Assembly (NCBI RefSeq): GCF_900106925.1 | Contig: NZ_FNNZ01000001.1 | Coordinates: 512,496-576,495 of the forward strand | Origin: Thiocapsa roseopersicina | Lineage (GTDB): Bacteria > Pseudomonadota > Gammaproteobacteria > Chromatiales > Chromatiaceae | Direction: 5' to 3' | Length of the DNA: 64,000 nucleotides | In this document: positions 37,401 to 46,150 of the stretch, one piece after another | Layout: each line of letters begins with the position of its first letter | Position numbering within the stretch: position 1 is the first letter of the stretch | Made by a program: the position numbers and the translations under genes | The notes under the pieces: model-generated | Seen by the model: the letters and a program-made list of their open reading frames with translations, nothing else | The model's database searches: none | What the model was told of the DNA's origin: nothing

Positions 37401-37563
37401 ACTGCAACGAGGCGAGTGCGTCGATCCGTTCGAGAGCACGCGGATGCATGCCGACGGCCGTCGTGTGCCCGTGCAGATCCATCCCATTGCACTGCTGGAC
37501 ACACGCGGAAACCCCTACGCGTTTGCGACGACCGAGCGCCCTGCAAGCACGACCGACACCTAA
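34498..37563 (+). CDS. CheB-CheR fusion with coiled coil and two PAS domains
   Basis: The 1021-residue protein has these parts in order: a Pro/Ala-rich leader (1-60), a CheB methylesterase domain with the complete triad Ser69 (GASAGG), His96 (QHLDP) and Asp188 (SGTGSDG), a CheR methyltransferase domain (~265-530) with the SAM motif GCATGEEAYS, a long coiled coil (~700-780, repeated E-E-L-Q-S-x-N), and two PAS domains (~785-890 and ~900-1015). No receiver domain precedes CheB and no chemotaxis genes are near. Such chimeras are common in environmental bacteria and may signal to histidine kinases; no kinase domain follows here. AAGGAG sits 6 bases before the ATG. Confidence 0.92.
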   Translation: MSSDPQASRPPPTPESSPERSQAPSRASASGAVEHAAPAASTGGKGRSPADRDAEPENGVFPIVGIGASAGGLDAFRRLLHHLPTRTGMAFVLIQHLDPAHPSLLVELLVGATRMPVREAVDGELVEPDHIYIIPPNCSLGLHHRRLLVLARREERGLHLPVDSFLQTLADDLGPKAIGVVLSGTGSDGTHGLKAIKAVGGMTFAQDEHSAEHFGMPGSAIAAGCVDLVLAPPEMACELARIARHPYLRQPARGIAELPGGNEEDLGKIFMVLRTHTGNDFSFYKRDTILRRIKRRMAVHRIDRLAEYVRYLQSEPEEIAKLFDDLLISVTGFFREPEAFDALREKVFPVLFAGSDVERPVRVWVPGCATGEEAYSIAIAMIDYLGDQATGTRIQIFGTDIDAKAIEKARAGLFAEPLVAHLEPEQLKRFFVKVAGGYEVAKPVRDLCIFAVQNLVKDPPFSRLDLVSCRNLMIYFGPPLQKQALQIFHYALEPNRFLMLGASESIGARADLFALLDQKTKIYTKKSNAPRLDPALMPRAFQSPVGAPVLPAAAGASEPIDLTEATDRMILKLYGPPGVVVSGDLDILLFRGETGRYLDPIPGTATLNLLKLARRELAVELRAAMQEARTSGTAVSKSRVWYRRNGIDAWVGLRVLPIDDGGPPDRLLVLFEETAAAEPGSVPAPGTTSEPPMPVDERIVGLERELTSTRDYLQSIITEQERNNEQLKSANEEIQSANEELQSTIEELETAKEELQSTNEELATVNCELENRNHDLAEANSDLGNLLVSVHLPVLILDANLRIRQFTPQAGGLLNLIASDRGRPIGNIKPNIEIPDLDTRVQTVIDQVTPQALEVQDKDGHWYSVRIRPYKSTENRIEGAVIAFVDVDEVKTSEARLRRALEQEQRLVALVKDADDAITMQGFDGSIRAWNQAAERIYGYRESDALAMPIERLIPPEAMALYRETIERLQRGECVDPFESTRMHADGRRVPVQIHPIALLDTRGNPYAFATTERPASTTDT

Positions 37564-37694
37564 CCGGGTAGAGACAAGCGCAGCGCAGTCCACCAGCGCC
37601 GTTGCGGGGCTTGGTGGACTTCGCTCTCGCTCGTCCACATTACCGAGCTACAGGCCGCTTTCCAGGGTCAACCACGCACGCCTCGGTGCGCGGA

Positions 37695-38531
37695 TCAGCC
37701 AGCTCGTCCAGCTTCCCCCGCCCGACACAGCGCCTGCAGGCGATCGAGCTCGACCTCGTCGAAGCCGGCTTCGCGACGGGCCGGGAGGTTGAGCGGACAG
37801 CGGATCTCGGCGCGCATGTACTCGCGCAGCAGATCGAAATAGAGCGGGCCGGGGTCGAGGCTGCGCTCTTCGCTCAGCCGCTTGAACCAACGCGAGCCGA
37901 CGGCGACGTGGCCGACCTCCTCGCGCAGGATGACACCCAGGCAAGCCGCCGTTTCCGGGTCGCCGGCCGCCTCGAAGCGCGCGATCATCCCCGGCGTCAC
38001 GTCCAGCCCACGCGCCTCCAGCACGCGCGGGACCAAGGCCATGCGCACGAGCGGGTCGTGGGCGGTCGTGCGCGCCATCTCCCAGAGACCGTCGTGGGCG
38101 GGGAAATCGCCGTAGTCGTAGCCCAGATCCCGAAGACGGTTGCGCATGAGGCCGAAATGCTCCGCCTCCTCGGCCGCGACTTGGATCCAATCGGCATAAA
38201 AGGCCATCGGCATCTCGCGGAAGCGCTGTACCGCGTCCCAGGCGAGGTTGATGGCGTTGAACTCGATATGGGCGACGGCGTGGATCATGGCGGCCCGGCC
38301 CTCGCGGCTCTTGAGCTTGCGCGCCTTGAGCGCACGCGGCGGAACCAGCTCGGGCCGCTCCGGACGACCGGGCAGTTCCCTAACCGGGGCCGCGCCGGCA
38401 GCATCCGCATGCAGGCACCCGGCTTGCCATTGCTCGGCGGCCGCTTGCGTCGCGGCCTGCTTGCGGGCCGGATCCGGCTCGCCGAGACAGGCGGCTGCCG
38501 TATCGAAGAGGTTGCCCTGCATTTGCGTCAT
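37695..38531 (-). CDS. DUF455 ferritin-like protein
   Basis: The 278-residue protein has the DUF455 pattern of a di-iron four-helix bundle: AHIEFNAINLAWDAVQRF, AAEEAEHFGLMRNRL (E-x-x-H) and REEVGHVAVGSRWF (E-x-x-H). The residues fit carboxylate/histidine iron ligands as in MiaE-like hydroxylases, but no reaction is established for this family. It starts with an ATG overlapping the stop of the glycerate kinase gene, so it is second in that operon. Ends with a basic Arg/Ala tail. Confidence 0.85.
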   Translation of the reverse strand: MTQMQGNLFDTAAACLGEPDPARKQAATQAAAEQWQAGCLHADAAGAAPVRELPGRPERPELVPPRALKARKLKSREGRAAMIHAVAHIEFNAINLAWDAVQRFREMPMAFYADWIQVAAEEAEHFGLMRNRLRDLGYDYGDFPAHDGLWEMARTTAHDPLVRMALVPRVLEARGLDVTPGMIARFEAAGDPETAACLGVILREEVGHVAVGSRWFKRLSEERSLDPGPLYFDLLREYMRAEIRCPLNLPARREAGFDEVELDRLQALCRAGEAGRAG

Positions 38532-39769
38532 CCGCGCCACCCCAGGATCAGATCCATCACGTTGGTTCCCGTCGGTCCGGTGCGGATCAGGTCGCCGCTC
38601 GCCTCGAGCAGTGTGCCCGAATCGGCGCGATTCAGCCCCTGTGCGGCGTCGAGTCCGGCGTCTTGGATGCGTTCCAGCGTGGCACCGTCGATCAAGGCCC
38701 CTGCGTCGTCCGTCGGGCCATCGGTCCCGTCGGTCCCCGCGCTCAACAAGACGGCATCGGCGTGACCGGAAAGCTCGATCGCCGCCGCCAGGGCCAGGTG
38801 TTGATTGCGACCGCCTCGCCCCGGCGCATCCGGCAGACGCAGCGTCGTTTCCCCGCCCGCGATCGCAAGACCCGGCGAACCGGCAAGCAAAGCACGCGCC
38901 AAACGTCGACCCGCGAGCGCGGCATCGCCCTCGACCGGCTGCGAATCGACCCGAATCGCGAGACCCGCACGGCGCCCCGCCTCGGCCGCGGCGGCCTTAG
39001 CGGTTTCCAGGGTCGCGACAAGCTCGATCTGCGGACCGCGCGTCGGCAAAGGTCCCCGCTCAACCAGGCCGCGCTCGACCCACCCGGAAAGCCAGGTCGG
39101 CAGATCGAGCCCCGCAACCCCCTCGGCCAGACCGACCTCGGGAACCAACAGTCCGGAGCCGATCACGCCCGGATCATCCCCCGGCACGTCCGAGATCGCC
39201 AACACACGGGTCGGCCGGTCGCCGAGTGGGCTCAGCAGCCCTCCGCCTTTGATCCGAGACACCGACTTGCGCACCCGATTCACCGCGTCGATGGGCAGTC
39301 CGCTGCCGAGCAGCCATTGGCTCATGCGCCGCAGATCGGCGAGATCCAGTCCGGCGATCGGCACCTCCACCAGACTCGAGGCCCCGCCGGAGACGAGGAA
39401 GAGCACCTGGGTCTGCGACGGCAACGCGCCGAGCGCGAAGATCAAGCGCCGACCGGCCTCCAGACTTCCCGCGTCCGGGATGGGATGACCGCCGAGCAGG
39501 CTCTCCATCCCAAGCCCGGCCAGGGCGGTGTGATCCAGATGACCGGGTTTGGTGATCAGTAGGCCGCCGACAACGCGCGGGCCCAAGACATCGCAGGCGC
39601 CCAGCGCCATGGACTGCGCGGCCTTGCCGATTGCACAGATCCACACGGAGCCGCCGCCCAAGGGTCGCGCGGCGAGCGCCTGCGCGACGACCGAACGCCC
39701 CTCCACCGCGCGCAGTGCCGCGGCAAAGACCTCAAGCAACAGATGACGCGCGAAGGCGGTGTCAGCCAT
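38528..39769 (-). CDS. Glycerate kinase, GckA/TtuD (MOFRL) family
   Basis: The 413-residue protein has the DUF4147/MOFRL two-domain layout: AIGKAAQSM (~47-55), GGHPIPDAGS, SGGASSLVEVP, NRVRKSVSRIKGGGL, and the C-terminal GGETTLRL, GGRNQHLAL, and SAGTDGTDGPTDDAGA motifs. It phosphorylates glycerate, most likely giving 2-phosphoglycerate as in this class, and feeds glycerate from glyoxylate or photorespiratory glycolate into central metabolism. The usual partner tartronate-semialdehyde reductase gene is absent nearby. The ATG at 39769 gives the family N-terminus; the frame open to 39805 adds nothing conserved. Confidence 0.9.
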   Translation of the reverse strand: MADTAFARHLLLEVFAAALRAVEGRSVVAQALAARPLGGGSVWICAIGKAAQSMALGACDVLGPRVVGGLLITKPGHLDHTALAGLGMESLLGGHPIPDAGSLEAGRRLIFALGALPSQTQVLFLVSGGASSLVEVPIAGLDLADLRRMSQWLLGSGLPIDAVNRVRKSVSRIKGGGLLSPLGDRPTRVLAISDVPGDDPGVIGSGLLVPEVGLAEGVAGLDLPTWLSGWVERGLVERGPLPTRGPQIELVATLETAKAAAAEAGRRAGLAIRVDSQPVEGDAALAGRRLARALLAGSPGLAIAGGETTLRLPDAPGRGGRNQHLALAAAIELSGHADAVLLSAGTDGTDGPTDDAGALIDGATLERIQDAGLDAAQGLNRADSGTLLEASGDLIRTGPTGTNVMDLILGWRG

Positions 39770-39966
39770 CGAGACCGACCCGAGCGACGGGTTGGAAAAC
39801 GGCAAGCCAAGTCTTCAAATTGACATTCGTCAATGCCATCCACAGAAAAGACATGTCTAACTGTCGGCGAGAAACGAAACCGGCAGCCAGGAAAGGGACA
39901 TAGACGGCCGAAGCCCGAGAACAAAAAAGGACCCTCCACTGAATCCTATTCGAACGAGTCCAATCC

Positions 39967-40230
39967 ATGAAGCTGTGCCCGAAATGCAATCGTTCCCCGT
40001 TGCCCTTCGTCATGGTCTTGCTGATCTCCAGTGTACTGGCCTTCATCACCTGGCTGGTGCTGGGCCTCTCCCAGGTCGAGCCCACCATCAGAGTGGCGGC
40101 CGGGGCGGCCGTGTTCCTCGCCGTCGGCGGAACCCTGCTGCACTACGTCATCAGTTGTCTCAAGCGCCACTGCCGGCACGACCGGGAACGTGAACGGATC
40201 CACGGCCAGACCTTCAGCCGACCCGCGTAA
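39967..40230 (+). CDS. Small two-helix membrane protein with N-terminal CPKC
   Basis: The 87-residue protein starts MKLCPKC, followed by two membrane helices (~14-34 and ~41-63) and a basic, Cys/His-containing tail (CLKRHCRHDRERERIHG). The CPKC and tail cysteines might bind a metal. No family recognised. Its last 17 bases overlap the 3' end of tsaB on the other strand. Start chosen at the only ATG in frame; the ribosome site is weak. Confidence 0.55.
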   Translation: MKLCPKCNRSPLPFVMVLLISSVLAFITWLVLGLSQVEPTIRVAAGAAVFLAVGGTLLHYVISCLKRHCRHDRERERIHGQTFSRPA

Positions 40231-40894
40231 CGCGATCCCGCAGATAGACGGGGGCCGCCAGCTCGGGCGGCACCGCATGCCCCGCAGCAAGCTCCGCGGC
40301 TCCGAGGACGGCCAGATCGCGAGCCTCGCAGATCGTCTCGCCGGCATAGGCGTTCGGGGACACGCGGGTGCGCGCGGCAAGCTCGGCGCCGTAGACAGAC
40401 CAGCCCGGCCCGACACCGAACCATCCCTCGCCGTCGGGTGACTCGACCGCCTCCGGTGGACAGACGCGCTCTTCGCAGCGGGCCACGGCTAAGCCGCGTT
40501 CATCGATCTCGAAACATCCCCAGTAGACCTCGCCCATCCGCGCATCCAGAGCCACCAGGAGACGGCGTTCGCCGCTGCGCCGAAACTCTCCTTGCGCGAT
40601 CGCGGCCAAGGTCGAGACCGGCACGAGCGGCAACCCGGCGCCGAAGGCGGCTCCCTGCGCGACAGCGACCGCGATCCGCACACCCGTGAAGGATCCGGGA
40701 CCGCGCGCGAAGGCGATCGCGTCCAGCGCATCCAGACGCGTTCCGGCGTCGTCCAGCACCTGCTGCATCATGCCCAGAATCAGCTCGCCGTGCCGACGCG
40801 GGGCGGTCTCGAGCACTTGCTCGATCCGCTCGCCCGAGAGCAGTGCCGCCGAGCAGGCGTCGCCCGAGGTATCGATCGCGAGGAGAGTCGTCAT
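40214..40894 (-). CDS. tsaB: TsaB, tRNA threonylcarbamoyladenosine biosynthesis protein
   Basis: The ~226-residue protein has the ASKHA-type TsaB signature: LAIDTSGDACSAAL at the start, HGELILGMMQQVL, and AFARGPGSFTGVRIAVAVAQGAA (~67-89). It lacks the metal-binding HxxxH of TsaD, as expected for TsaB, which scaffolds TsaD and TsaE to transfer threonylcarbamoyl to A37 of ANN-decoding tRNAs. ATG at 40894 chosen over the open frame to 40909. Essential housekeeping gene; single transcription unit here with a 17-bp tail-to-tail overlap with the small membrane protein gene. Confidence 0.94.
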   Translation of the reverse strand: MTTLLAIDTSGDACSAALLSGERIEQVLETAPRRHGELILGMMQQVLDDAGTRLDALDAIAFARGPGSFTGVRIAVAVAQGAAFGAGLPLVPVSTLAAIAQGEFRRSGERRLLVALDARMGEVYWGCFEIDERGLAVARCEERVCPPEAVESPDGEGWFGVGPGWSVYGAELAARTRVSPNAYAGETICEARDLAVLGAAELAAGHAVPPELAAPVYLRDRVTRVG

Positions 40895-40990
40895 GAGGGA
40901 GAAGGGCAATAGATGCAGCCAAGGGATCCTTGGTTGCGATTCTATACGGAGTCGGCGCCGAGCTGCGGATATCCGATTTTTGAACCGTTC

Positions 40991-41935
40991 CTAAAAAGGG
41001 GACGGGCGAACAGCCCGGCCTCGATCGGAGGTCTCCGACAGGCGCGCCGAGTCGAGCATGCGGACAAAATCCAACGGCGGGAACAAGACCCAACCGCGAA
41101 AATCCGGGCTCAAGGGCCCGGCGCATTCGCACGGCGGGGCATCGTCGGCGAGATCCACCAGCCACAATCCACGCTGACCGGACAGGCCGAACGGAGTCTC
41201 CAAGCGGGTTTCGACCGCCCAGCTGCTCAATCCGCTCATGCGATCCTGAATCGCGTTCACGAAGACCTGCGCGATCAGTCCGAGCAGAAGGATCTCCTTG
41301 TATCTCAGCTCGATCGACCTGATGCCTTGATACCCGACAACAGGATAGGCGTCCCGCGAAGCGTCAACCGATCGAGGATACCTAGTGCTCACGACCAGCC
41401 GCACCGACAGGGCATGGAGATCACGCCAGGATCCCGCGGGAAGCGGGATCTGCAAGCGCGCGGCATGTCGTATCTGGTATTGAAAGAAATGAAAAAGGTT
41501 GCGGACAGCCCACCCGCTCAGATCGGCATCGGGAGCACGTTGGCGGTTTGCGGTCAGCTCGATGGCCGCCGCGAGATTGCGGAACATCAATCGATAGAGA
41601 CGCCCCTCGAACACCGACCCGGATCCCATCGGGCGCTCGCCCGTCTCCTCCCCGACGTGAGCACCAGTATGCTCGCATGACGCCAGCAAGGGTGCCTTCC
41701 AGGCGCGCAGGAACCGCAATCGTGCGGCGGCGTCCAGGTCGCTCGTCAGCAACGCTTGCAGCATCTCGATCAGCTTGGCGGGGGTAATCCGGTCCCCGAC
41801 CGACGGGACGGCGGCAAGCAGGCCGCTCGCCGACCCGAGACTGCCGGACGAAGCAGGCTCCCCGATCGGGATGGATAAGGTCAGGCCCGTCGGCAAGCCG
41901 GGTGCGGGTCGAGCAGAGGTCTGAAGGGTCATCAT
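40991..41935 (-). CDS. Hypothetical protein of 314 residues
   Basis: I do not recognise the family. The N-terminal ~50 residues are Gly/Pro/Ser-rich; residues ~50-220 are mostly helical, with LTPAKLIEMLQALL-like, YRLMFRNLAAAIEL and NLFHFFQYQIRHAARL segments. A conserved-looking RYKEILLLGLIAQVF at ~215-230 precedes a short beta-rich tail that ends DFRGWVLFPPLDFVRML. There is no signal peptide or membrane helix. RYKEILLL-type segments occur in large uncharacterised proteins upstream of PilZ-like domains, but that link is a weak impression. GAAGGG-type ribosome site is not evident at the first ATG pair. Confidence 0.5.
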   Translation of the reverse strand: MMTLQTSARPAPGLPTGLTLSIPIGEPASSGSLGSASGLLAAVPSVGDRITPAKLIEMLQALLTSDLDAAARLRFLRAWKAPLLASCEHTGAHVGEETGERPMGSGSVFEGRLYRLMFRNLAAAIELTANRQRAPDADLSGWAVRNLFHFFQYQIRHAARLQIPLPAGSWRDLHALSVRLVVSTRYPRSVDASRDAYPVVGYQGIRSIELRYKEILLLGLIAQVFVNAIQDRMSGLSSWAVETRLETPFGLSGQRGLWLVDLADDAPPCECAGPLSPDFRGWVLFPPLDFVRMLDSARLSETSDRGRAVRPSPF

Positions 41936-42108
41936 GCCAAATCCGCGGGTCGATGACGAACCGCCGCGGGCCTATCCATCGACAGGTCCGCGGATACCCC
42001 ATCCCCTGGAGCAAGTCCGTACGCTGAGCAGGATCCTTTGACTGAATGCTAGCCCCGGCGGGGTGCCTCGAACTGCCGACCGCTCCGCAGATTCAAAACG
42101 ACGACCGA

Positions 42109-43101
42109 TCAGCTGTCGAACCCTTTGAGGATCGCCCGGGTCTCGTCCGCCGCGATCCGCGGGCCGATGCAGGTCACCAGTTTTGCCGAGGCCGCGGAGG
42201 CCAGATTGCCCGCCCGCGCGAAGTCCCAGCCCTGGCTGAGCCCGTAGATGAAGGCGCCGGCGAACATGTCCCCGGCACCGACCGTATCCACGGCCTTGAC
42301 CTTGATCGGTGCAATCTCGATCAAGCCTTCGCCGTCCCAGACCAAGGCACCTTCAGGCCCGCGCGTGATGGCGAATGTGCGGCTGATGGTCTTCAGATAC
42401 TCCACCGCGACACCGAGATCCTCGCTGCCGGCCATGCCCATCGCCTCGAACTCGTTGGCGAACAGCAGATCCACCCCCGAGCCGATCATCTGGAGCAGTC
42501 CGGACTTGAAAAATTTCACCATGTTGGGATCGGACAGCGAGATCGCGGTCTTCACCCCGGCCGCGTCGGCGATTCCCTTCGCGGCGATGGACGCCTCGCG
42601 GGCCGCATCCGATGTCACCAGATAGCCCTCGGTGTAGAACCATTCCGACTCGCGCAGCGCCTCCTCGACCAGCTCGTTGGTGGAGAGGGCGCCGCTCACC
42701 CCCAGGAAGGTGCACATGGTCCGGTCGCTGTCGGGGGTGACCAGGACGACGCAGCGCCCGGTGTGGCCTTCGGCCTTACGGGTGTGGTTGTTGGTGTCCA
42801 CACCGCCGCGGACCAGATCATCCATGTAGAAATGGCCGAGCTCGTCGTCCGCCACCTTGCAGGAGTAGAACGCCTTGCCGCCGAGCTGACTGAGCGCGAT
42901 GACCGAATTCGCGGCCGATCCGCCCGACCCGCGCTGGGGTTGGTGATGTTTGAGATGCGACATGATCGCTGCTTGTTGCACCTCGTCGACCAGGGTCATG
43001 ACACCCTTGTCGATCCCCAGGATGCCGAGATCCGCCGCATCCACCTCGTATTCCATATCCACCAGCGCGTTGCCGATGCCGTAGACCTGATATTTCGCCA
43101 T
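42109..43101 (-). CDS. Adenosine kinase (PfkB/ribokinase family)
   Basis: The 330-residue protein carries PfkB features: GNALVDMEYEV at ~10-20, GGSAANSVIALSQLGG (~60-75, first PfkB motif), FANEFEA, TRGPEGALVWDG, and the catalytic DTVGAGDMFAGAFIYGL (~270-286; anion hole and base Asp). The N-terminus and the GSGGSAANS loop fit the group annotated as adenosine kinase in proteobacteria; other PfkB sugars cannot be excluded. It would recycle adenosine to AMP. GAGGAGACGAG precedes the ATG. Downstream of comEC on the same strand with 29 bases between, so possibly in the same transcript. Confidence 0.88.
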   Translation of the reverse strand: MAKYQVYGIGNALVDMEYEVDAADLGILGIDKGVMTLVDEVQQAAIMSHLKHHQPQRGSGGSAANSVIALSQLGGKAFYSCKVADDELGHFYMDDLVRGGVDTNNHTRKAEGHTGRCVVLVTPDSDRTMCTFLGVSGALSTNELVEEALRESEWFYTEGYLVTSDAAREASIAAKGIADAAGVKTAISLSDPNMVKFFKSGLLQMIGSGVDLLFANEFEAMGMAGSEDLGVAVEYLKTISRTFAITRGPEGALVWDGEGLIEIAPIKVKAVDTVGAGDMFAGAFIYGLSQGWDFARAGNLASAASAKLVTCIGPRIAADETRAILKGFDS

Positions 43102-43130
43102 GAATCCCTCGTCTCCTCATCGAAAAGGCG

Positions 43131-45458
43131 TCAGTGTATACCGAGTGCGCGATGGGTCCAGAACCGGCCGCCGCGCTCGCGCCATGCCCAAGGGCCCGCA
43201 ACTGTGCCGTCCGGCCCGAGCCGCAGCTCGACCGCGCCGACCAGACCCGTGTCCAGTGCGGGGATACCGCGCGCCGAGACCCGCTCGCGCACCTCGGCGA
43301 CGGGAAAGCCGAAATGGTTGGCATAGCCGGAGGCGAAGAGGACCAGTCCGGGCGAGACCGCGTCCAGAAAATCGGGATGGGTCGAGGTTGCGCTGCCGTG
43401 GTGACCGGCGACCAGCACATCGCTCACGAGCGCATCTCCCCGTTCACGGGCCAGACGGCGTTCGACCCTCGCCTGGATATCGCCGGTCAGGAGGATGGAG
43501 CGATCCCCGGTTTCGACACGCAGCACGCAGGAGGCGTCGTTGCCCCGGAACCCCGCATCGGACGGATGGAGGAACCGAAAGGACACGCCGGACCAGTCCC
43601 AACCATCGCCTGCTCGGCAAGGCTCGGCGCCCGGCGGATCCAGATCTCCCGGCTCTCCGCTGTCGATGCGATCGATCGGAATACGTTCGGCCAAACCGGC
43701 CAGACCACCGGCGTGATCGCGGTCGGCATGACTGACGACCAGACGTTCGATCCGACGCACCCCGTGGGCCGCCAGAAAGGGCGCGACCACCGCGCTGCCC
43801 GTATCGAACCCGCTCGGAAAGCCGGGGCCGGTGTCGTAGACGAGCGTGCCCTCGCGGGTACGGACCACGGCGGACAGGCCAAGCCCGACGTCCAGCAGGG
43901 TAAACCAAGCCTCGCCGTAGCCCGGCCGGGGCGTTCCCAGAACGAACATCGGGACGACGAGCAGCAGACCCAGCCAGCGCCCCGGCAACCCGCGCGGCGC
44001 GAGCATCAGCACCGCCCCCGCACCCGCGGCCAGCCAGACCCAGAGCGGACGCTCGGGCAGCGCCATCGCGGCCCAAGGCAAGGCGGCAATCCAGGCGAGC
44101 CCGTCCAGACACCACCCGAGCAGATGCGCCGTCCACTGCAAGGGCCACCAGGGGACCGAGCCGAGTCCGGGGATCAGGCTCAGCAGACTCGTCGTCAGGA
44201 CCAGCGGCAGCAGGATCAAACTGAAGAGCGGCACGGCGACCAGATTCACCGGCGGCGCGATGAGCGAAGCCCGCCCGAAGAGCAGGAACAAGAGCGGCAG
44301 CAGACCGATCCCGACCGCCCATTGGGCCCGACCCCAGCGCGTCCAGAGATCGCGGCTCGGCAGCCGTTGCCCGAGGCTGAACACGAGCACTGCCACGGCG
44401 CCGAATGACAGCCAGAATCCGGGCGACAGCACCGCCCCCGGATCGACCAGCAGCACACCGACCAAGGCCAGCACGAGCGCGTGGTAGGGCCGCAGCGTCC
44501 GCTGCCAGAGAAGCGCCGCGAAGACCACCGCGATCATTACAAGCGCACGCTGGGTCGAGACCGCGAAGCCCGCCAGTCCCGCATAGCCGAGTGCGGCGAT
44601 CATCCCGCCGATCGCCGCCGCGCGCGGCGCTGCCAACGCGACCGTGAGGCGAGCACTGCGCGACCACAGCCAACGTACCAGAAAGAAGACCGCACCGGCG
44701 ATCAGGCCGACATGCAGCCCGGAGATGGCGACCAGATGATTGGTTCCGGTGCGCATCATGACCTCCCAGTCGTCCTGATCGAATCCGGAGCGATCACCGA
44801 TCACCAGTGCCTGTACCAGAGGCAAGGCCGGTGCGCCGTCCAAGACTTGGGCAAGATGCTCGGACAGGCCCTGGCGCCGACGATCGAGCCAGTAGCGGCC
44901 GGCACCCGCATCGAGCCGCTGCGGCGGCTCGCCTCGGCGCAGGTTGCCCGTCGCCTTGACACCCTGCTCGAACAGCCAGCGCTCGAAGTCGAAGGTGCCC
45001 GGGTTGGCGAGACCGTGCCGGGGCTTGAGCCGCACGGGCAGGCGCCATTGCTCCCCGGCGCGCAAAGGCGGCGCACCCTCGTACCAGGAGAGCCGGACCA
45101 GGCCGGTGAAGGGGATGGGCTCGCCCTCGTGCCGGGCCTGCTCCACCTCGAACAGGAATCGCCGAGCGAGACCCGAATCGGTCGGGATCGAGGCAATGCG
45201 CCCTTCCACGACGAGAGGCGCACGGGCCAGATCATCCGGAAAGGGCGCACAAAGCAGGAGGCAGGCGTGCCACTGCGCCCAGAATGCGCCGAGCAGCAGC
45301 CAGAAGGGCAGTCGCAGCAGGCGCCAGCGCCACGCGGCGATCGCCAAACCAACGGTGACGAAGCCGGTGGGGGCAAGCGGCGGCAGCCACGGCAGCAGGT
45401 AAACGACGGCGACGCCGGAGGCGAATGCGAGACCGGCGCCAGTCGTATTCCGGGTCAT
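43131..45458 (-). CDS. comEC: ComEC/Rec2 DNA-internalisation competence protein
   Basis: The 775-residue protein has an N-terminal DUF4131 region with two to three helices, the Competence membrane domain (GDRSGFDQDDWEVMMRTGTNHLVAISGLHVGL ~220-255, then many helices), and a C-terminal metallo-beta-lactamase domain with SHADRDHAGGL, LTGDIQ and LVAGHHGS. It forms the inner-membrane channel for single-stranded DNA in natural transformation, with the MBL domain proposed as the nuclease. The ATG at 45458 follows from MTRNTTGAGLAFASG. No other com genes in the window. Length is usual for the family. Confidence 0.93.
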   Translation of the reverse strand: MTRNTTGAGLAFASGVAVVYLLPWLPPLAPTGFVTVGLAIAAWRWRLLRLPFWLLLGAFWAQWHACLLLCAPFPDDLARAPLVVEGRIASIPTDSGLARRFLFEVEQARHEGEPIPFTGLVRLSWYEGAPPLRAGEQWRLPVRLKPRHGLANPGTFDFERWLFEQGVKATGNLRRGEPPQRLDAGAGRYWLDRRRQGLSEHLAQVLDGAPALPLVQALVIGDRSGFDQDDWEVMMRTGTNHLVAISGLHVGLIAGAVFFLVRWLWSRSARLTVALAAPRAAAIGGMIAALGYAGLAGFAVSTQRALVMIAVVFAALLWQRTLRPYHALVLALVGVLLVDPGAVLSPGFWLSFGAVAVLVFSLGQRLPSRDLWTRWGRAQWAVGIGLLPLLFLLFGRASLIAPPVNLVAVPLFSLILLPLVLTTSLLSLIPGLGSVPWWPLQWTAHLLGWCLDGLAWIAALPWAAMALPERPLWVWLAAGAGAVLMLAPRGLPGRWLGLLLVVPMFVLGTPRPGYGEAWFTLLDVGLGLSAVVRTREGTLVYDTGPGFPSGFDTGSAVVAPFLAAHGVRRIERLVVSHADRDHAGGLAGLAERIPIDRIDSGEPGDLDPPGAEPCRAGDGWDWSGVSFRFLHPSDAGFRGNDASCVLRVETGDRSILLTGDIQARVERRLARERGDALVSDVLVAGHHGSATSTHPDFLDAVSPGLVLFASGYANHFGFPVAEVRERVSARGIPALDTGLVGAVELRLGPDGTVAGPWAWRERGGRFWTHRALGIH

Positions 45459-45598
45459 CGTCGGGGCACCGCGAGGGGTTCGTGACCGCCGTTGCACGGC
45501 CGGTGCCGATCCCGACAACGCGGATCACTGCATCTGTCCATGACTGCTATATACTCCGCGGCCTATTCCTCTGGCGTAAGATCCACCGGACTTGCGGC

Positions 45599-46150
45599 GT
45601 GAAACGATGGCTCAAGCGAAATCTACCCGCCGCCGGAGTCATCCGTGCGAGCGGCCGTTTCGGGGTTTTCGGCAAGCTCCTGCATGACCCGAATCTCTGG
45701 CACCTGAACCGGCATTCGGTCTCGGGTGCCACCGCGGTCGGTTGCTTCGTGATGTTTCTGCCGCCCTTCGGCCAGTCGCTGATCGCCGCCGCGGCGGCCA
45801 TCGTGCTGCGCGTGAATCTCCCGATCTCGGTCGCGCTGGTCTGGGTCACCAATCCGGTGACCATCCCGCCGGTCTTCTATTTCACGTATCGACTCGGCTG
45901 CTGGATGCTCGGGATCGAGCCCGGCGAATTCGCGCTCGAGTACTGGCTGGATTGGCATCACTGGCTCGCCGTGATCTGGCCTTTGGCGCTCGGCAACCTG
46001 GTGTGCGGCATCCTCTGCTCGGGACTAGGCTATCTCACGATTCAGCAGATCTGGCGCCGTCGGCTGATGCGCCGGATCCGCGAGCGACGGGAACGCTATC
46101 GGGCGTCGGCGTCGCGCGACAACCGCCCGTCGTCCAATCGCCAGACCTGA
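45599..46150 (+). CDS. DUF2062 membrane protein
   Basis: The 183-residue protein begins at GTG ([10 protein letters not shown], the usual DUF2062 start) and has two to three membrane helices with the conserved [39 protein letters not shown] and [11 protein letters not shown] motifs. The family often sits next to glycosyltransferases or competence genes; function is unknown. Its 3' end overlaps the convergent lolD gene by 55 bases. A TATACT box at 45550-45555 could be its -10 but no good -35 was found. Confidence 0.82.
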   Translation: MKRWLKRNLPAAGVIRASGRFGVFGKLLHDPNLWHLNRHSVSGATAVGCFVMFLPPFGQSLIAAAAAIVLRVNLPISVALVWVTNPVTIPPVFYFTYRLGCWMLGIEPGEFALEYWLDWHHWLAVIWPLALGNLVCGILCSGLGYLTIQQIWRRRLMRRIRERRERYRASASRDNRPSSNRQT

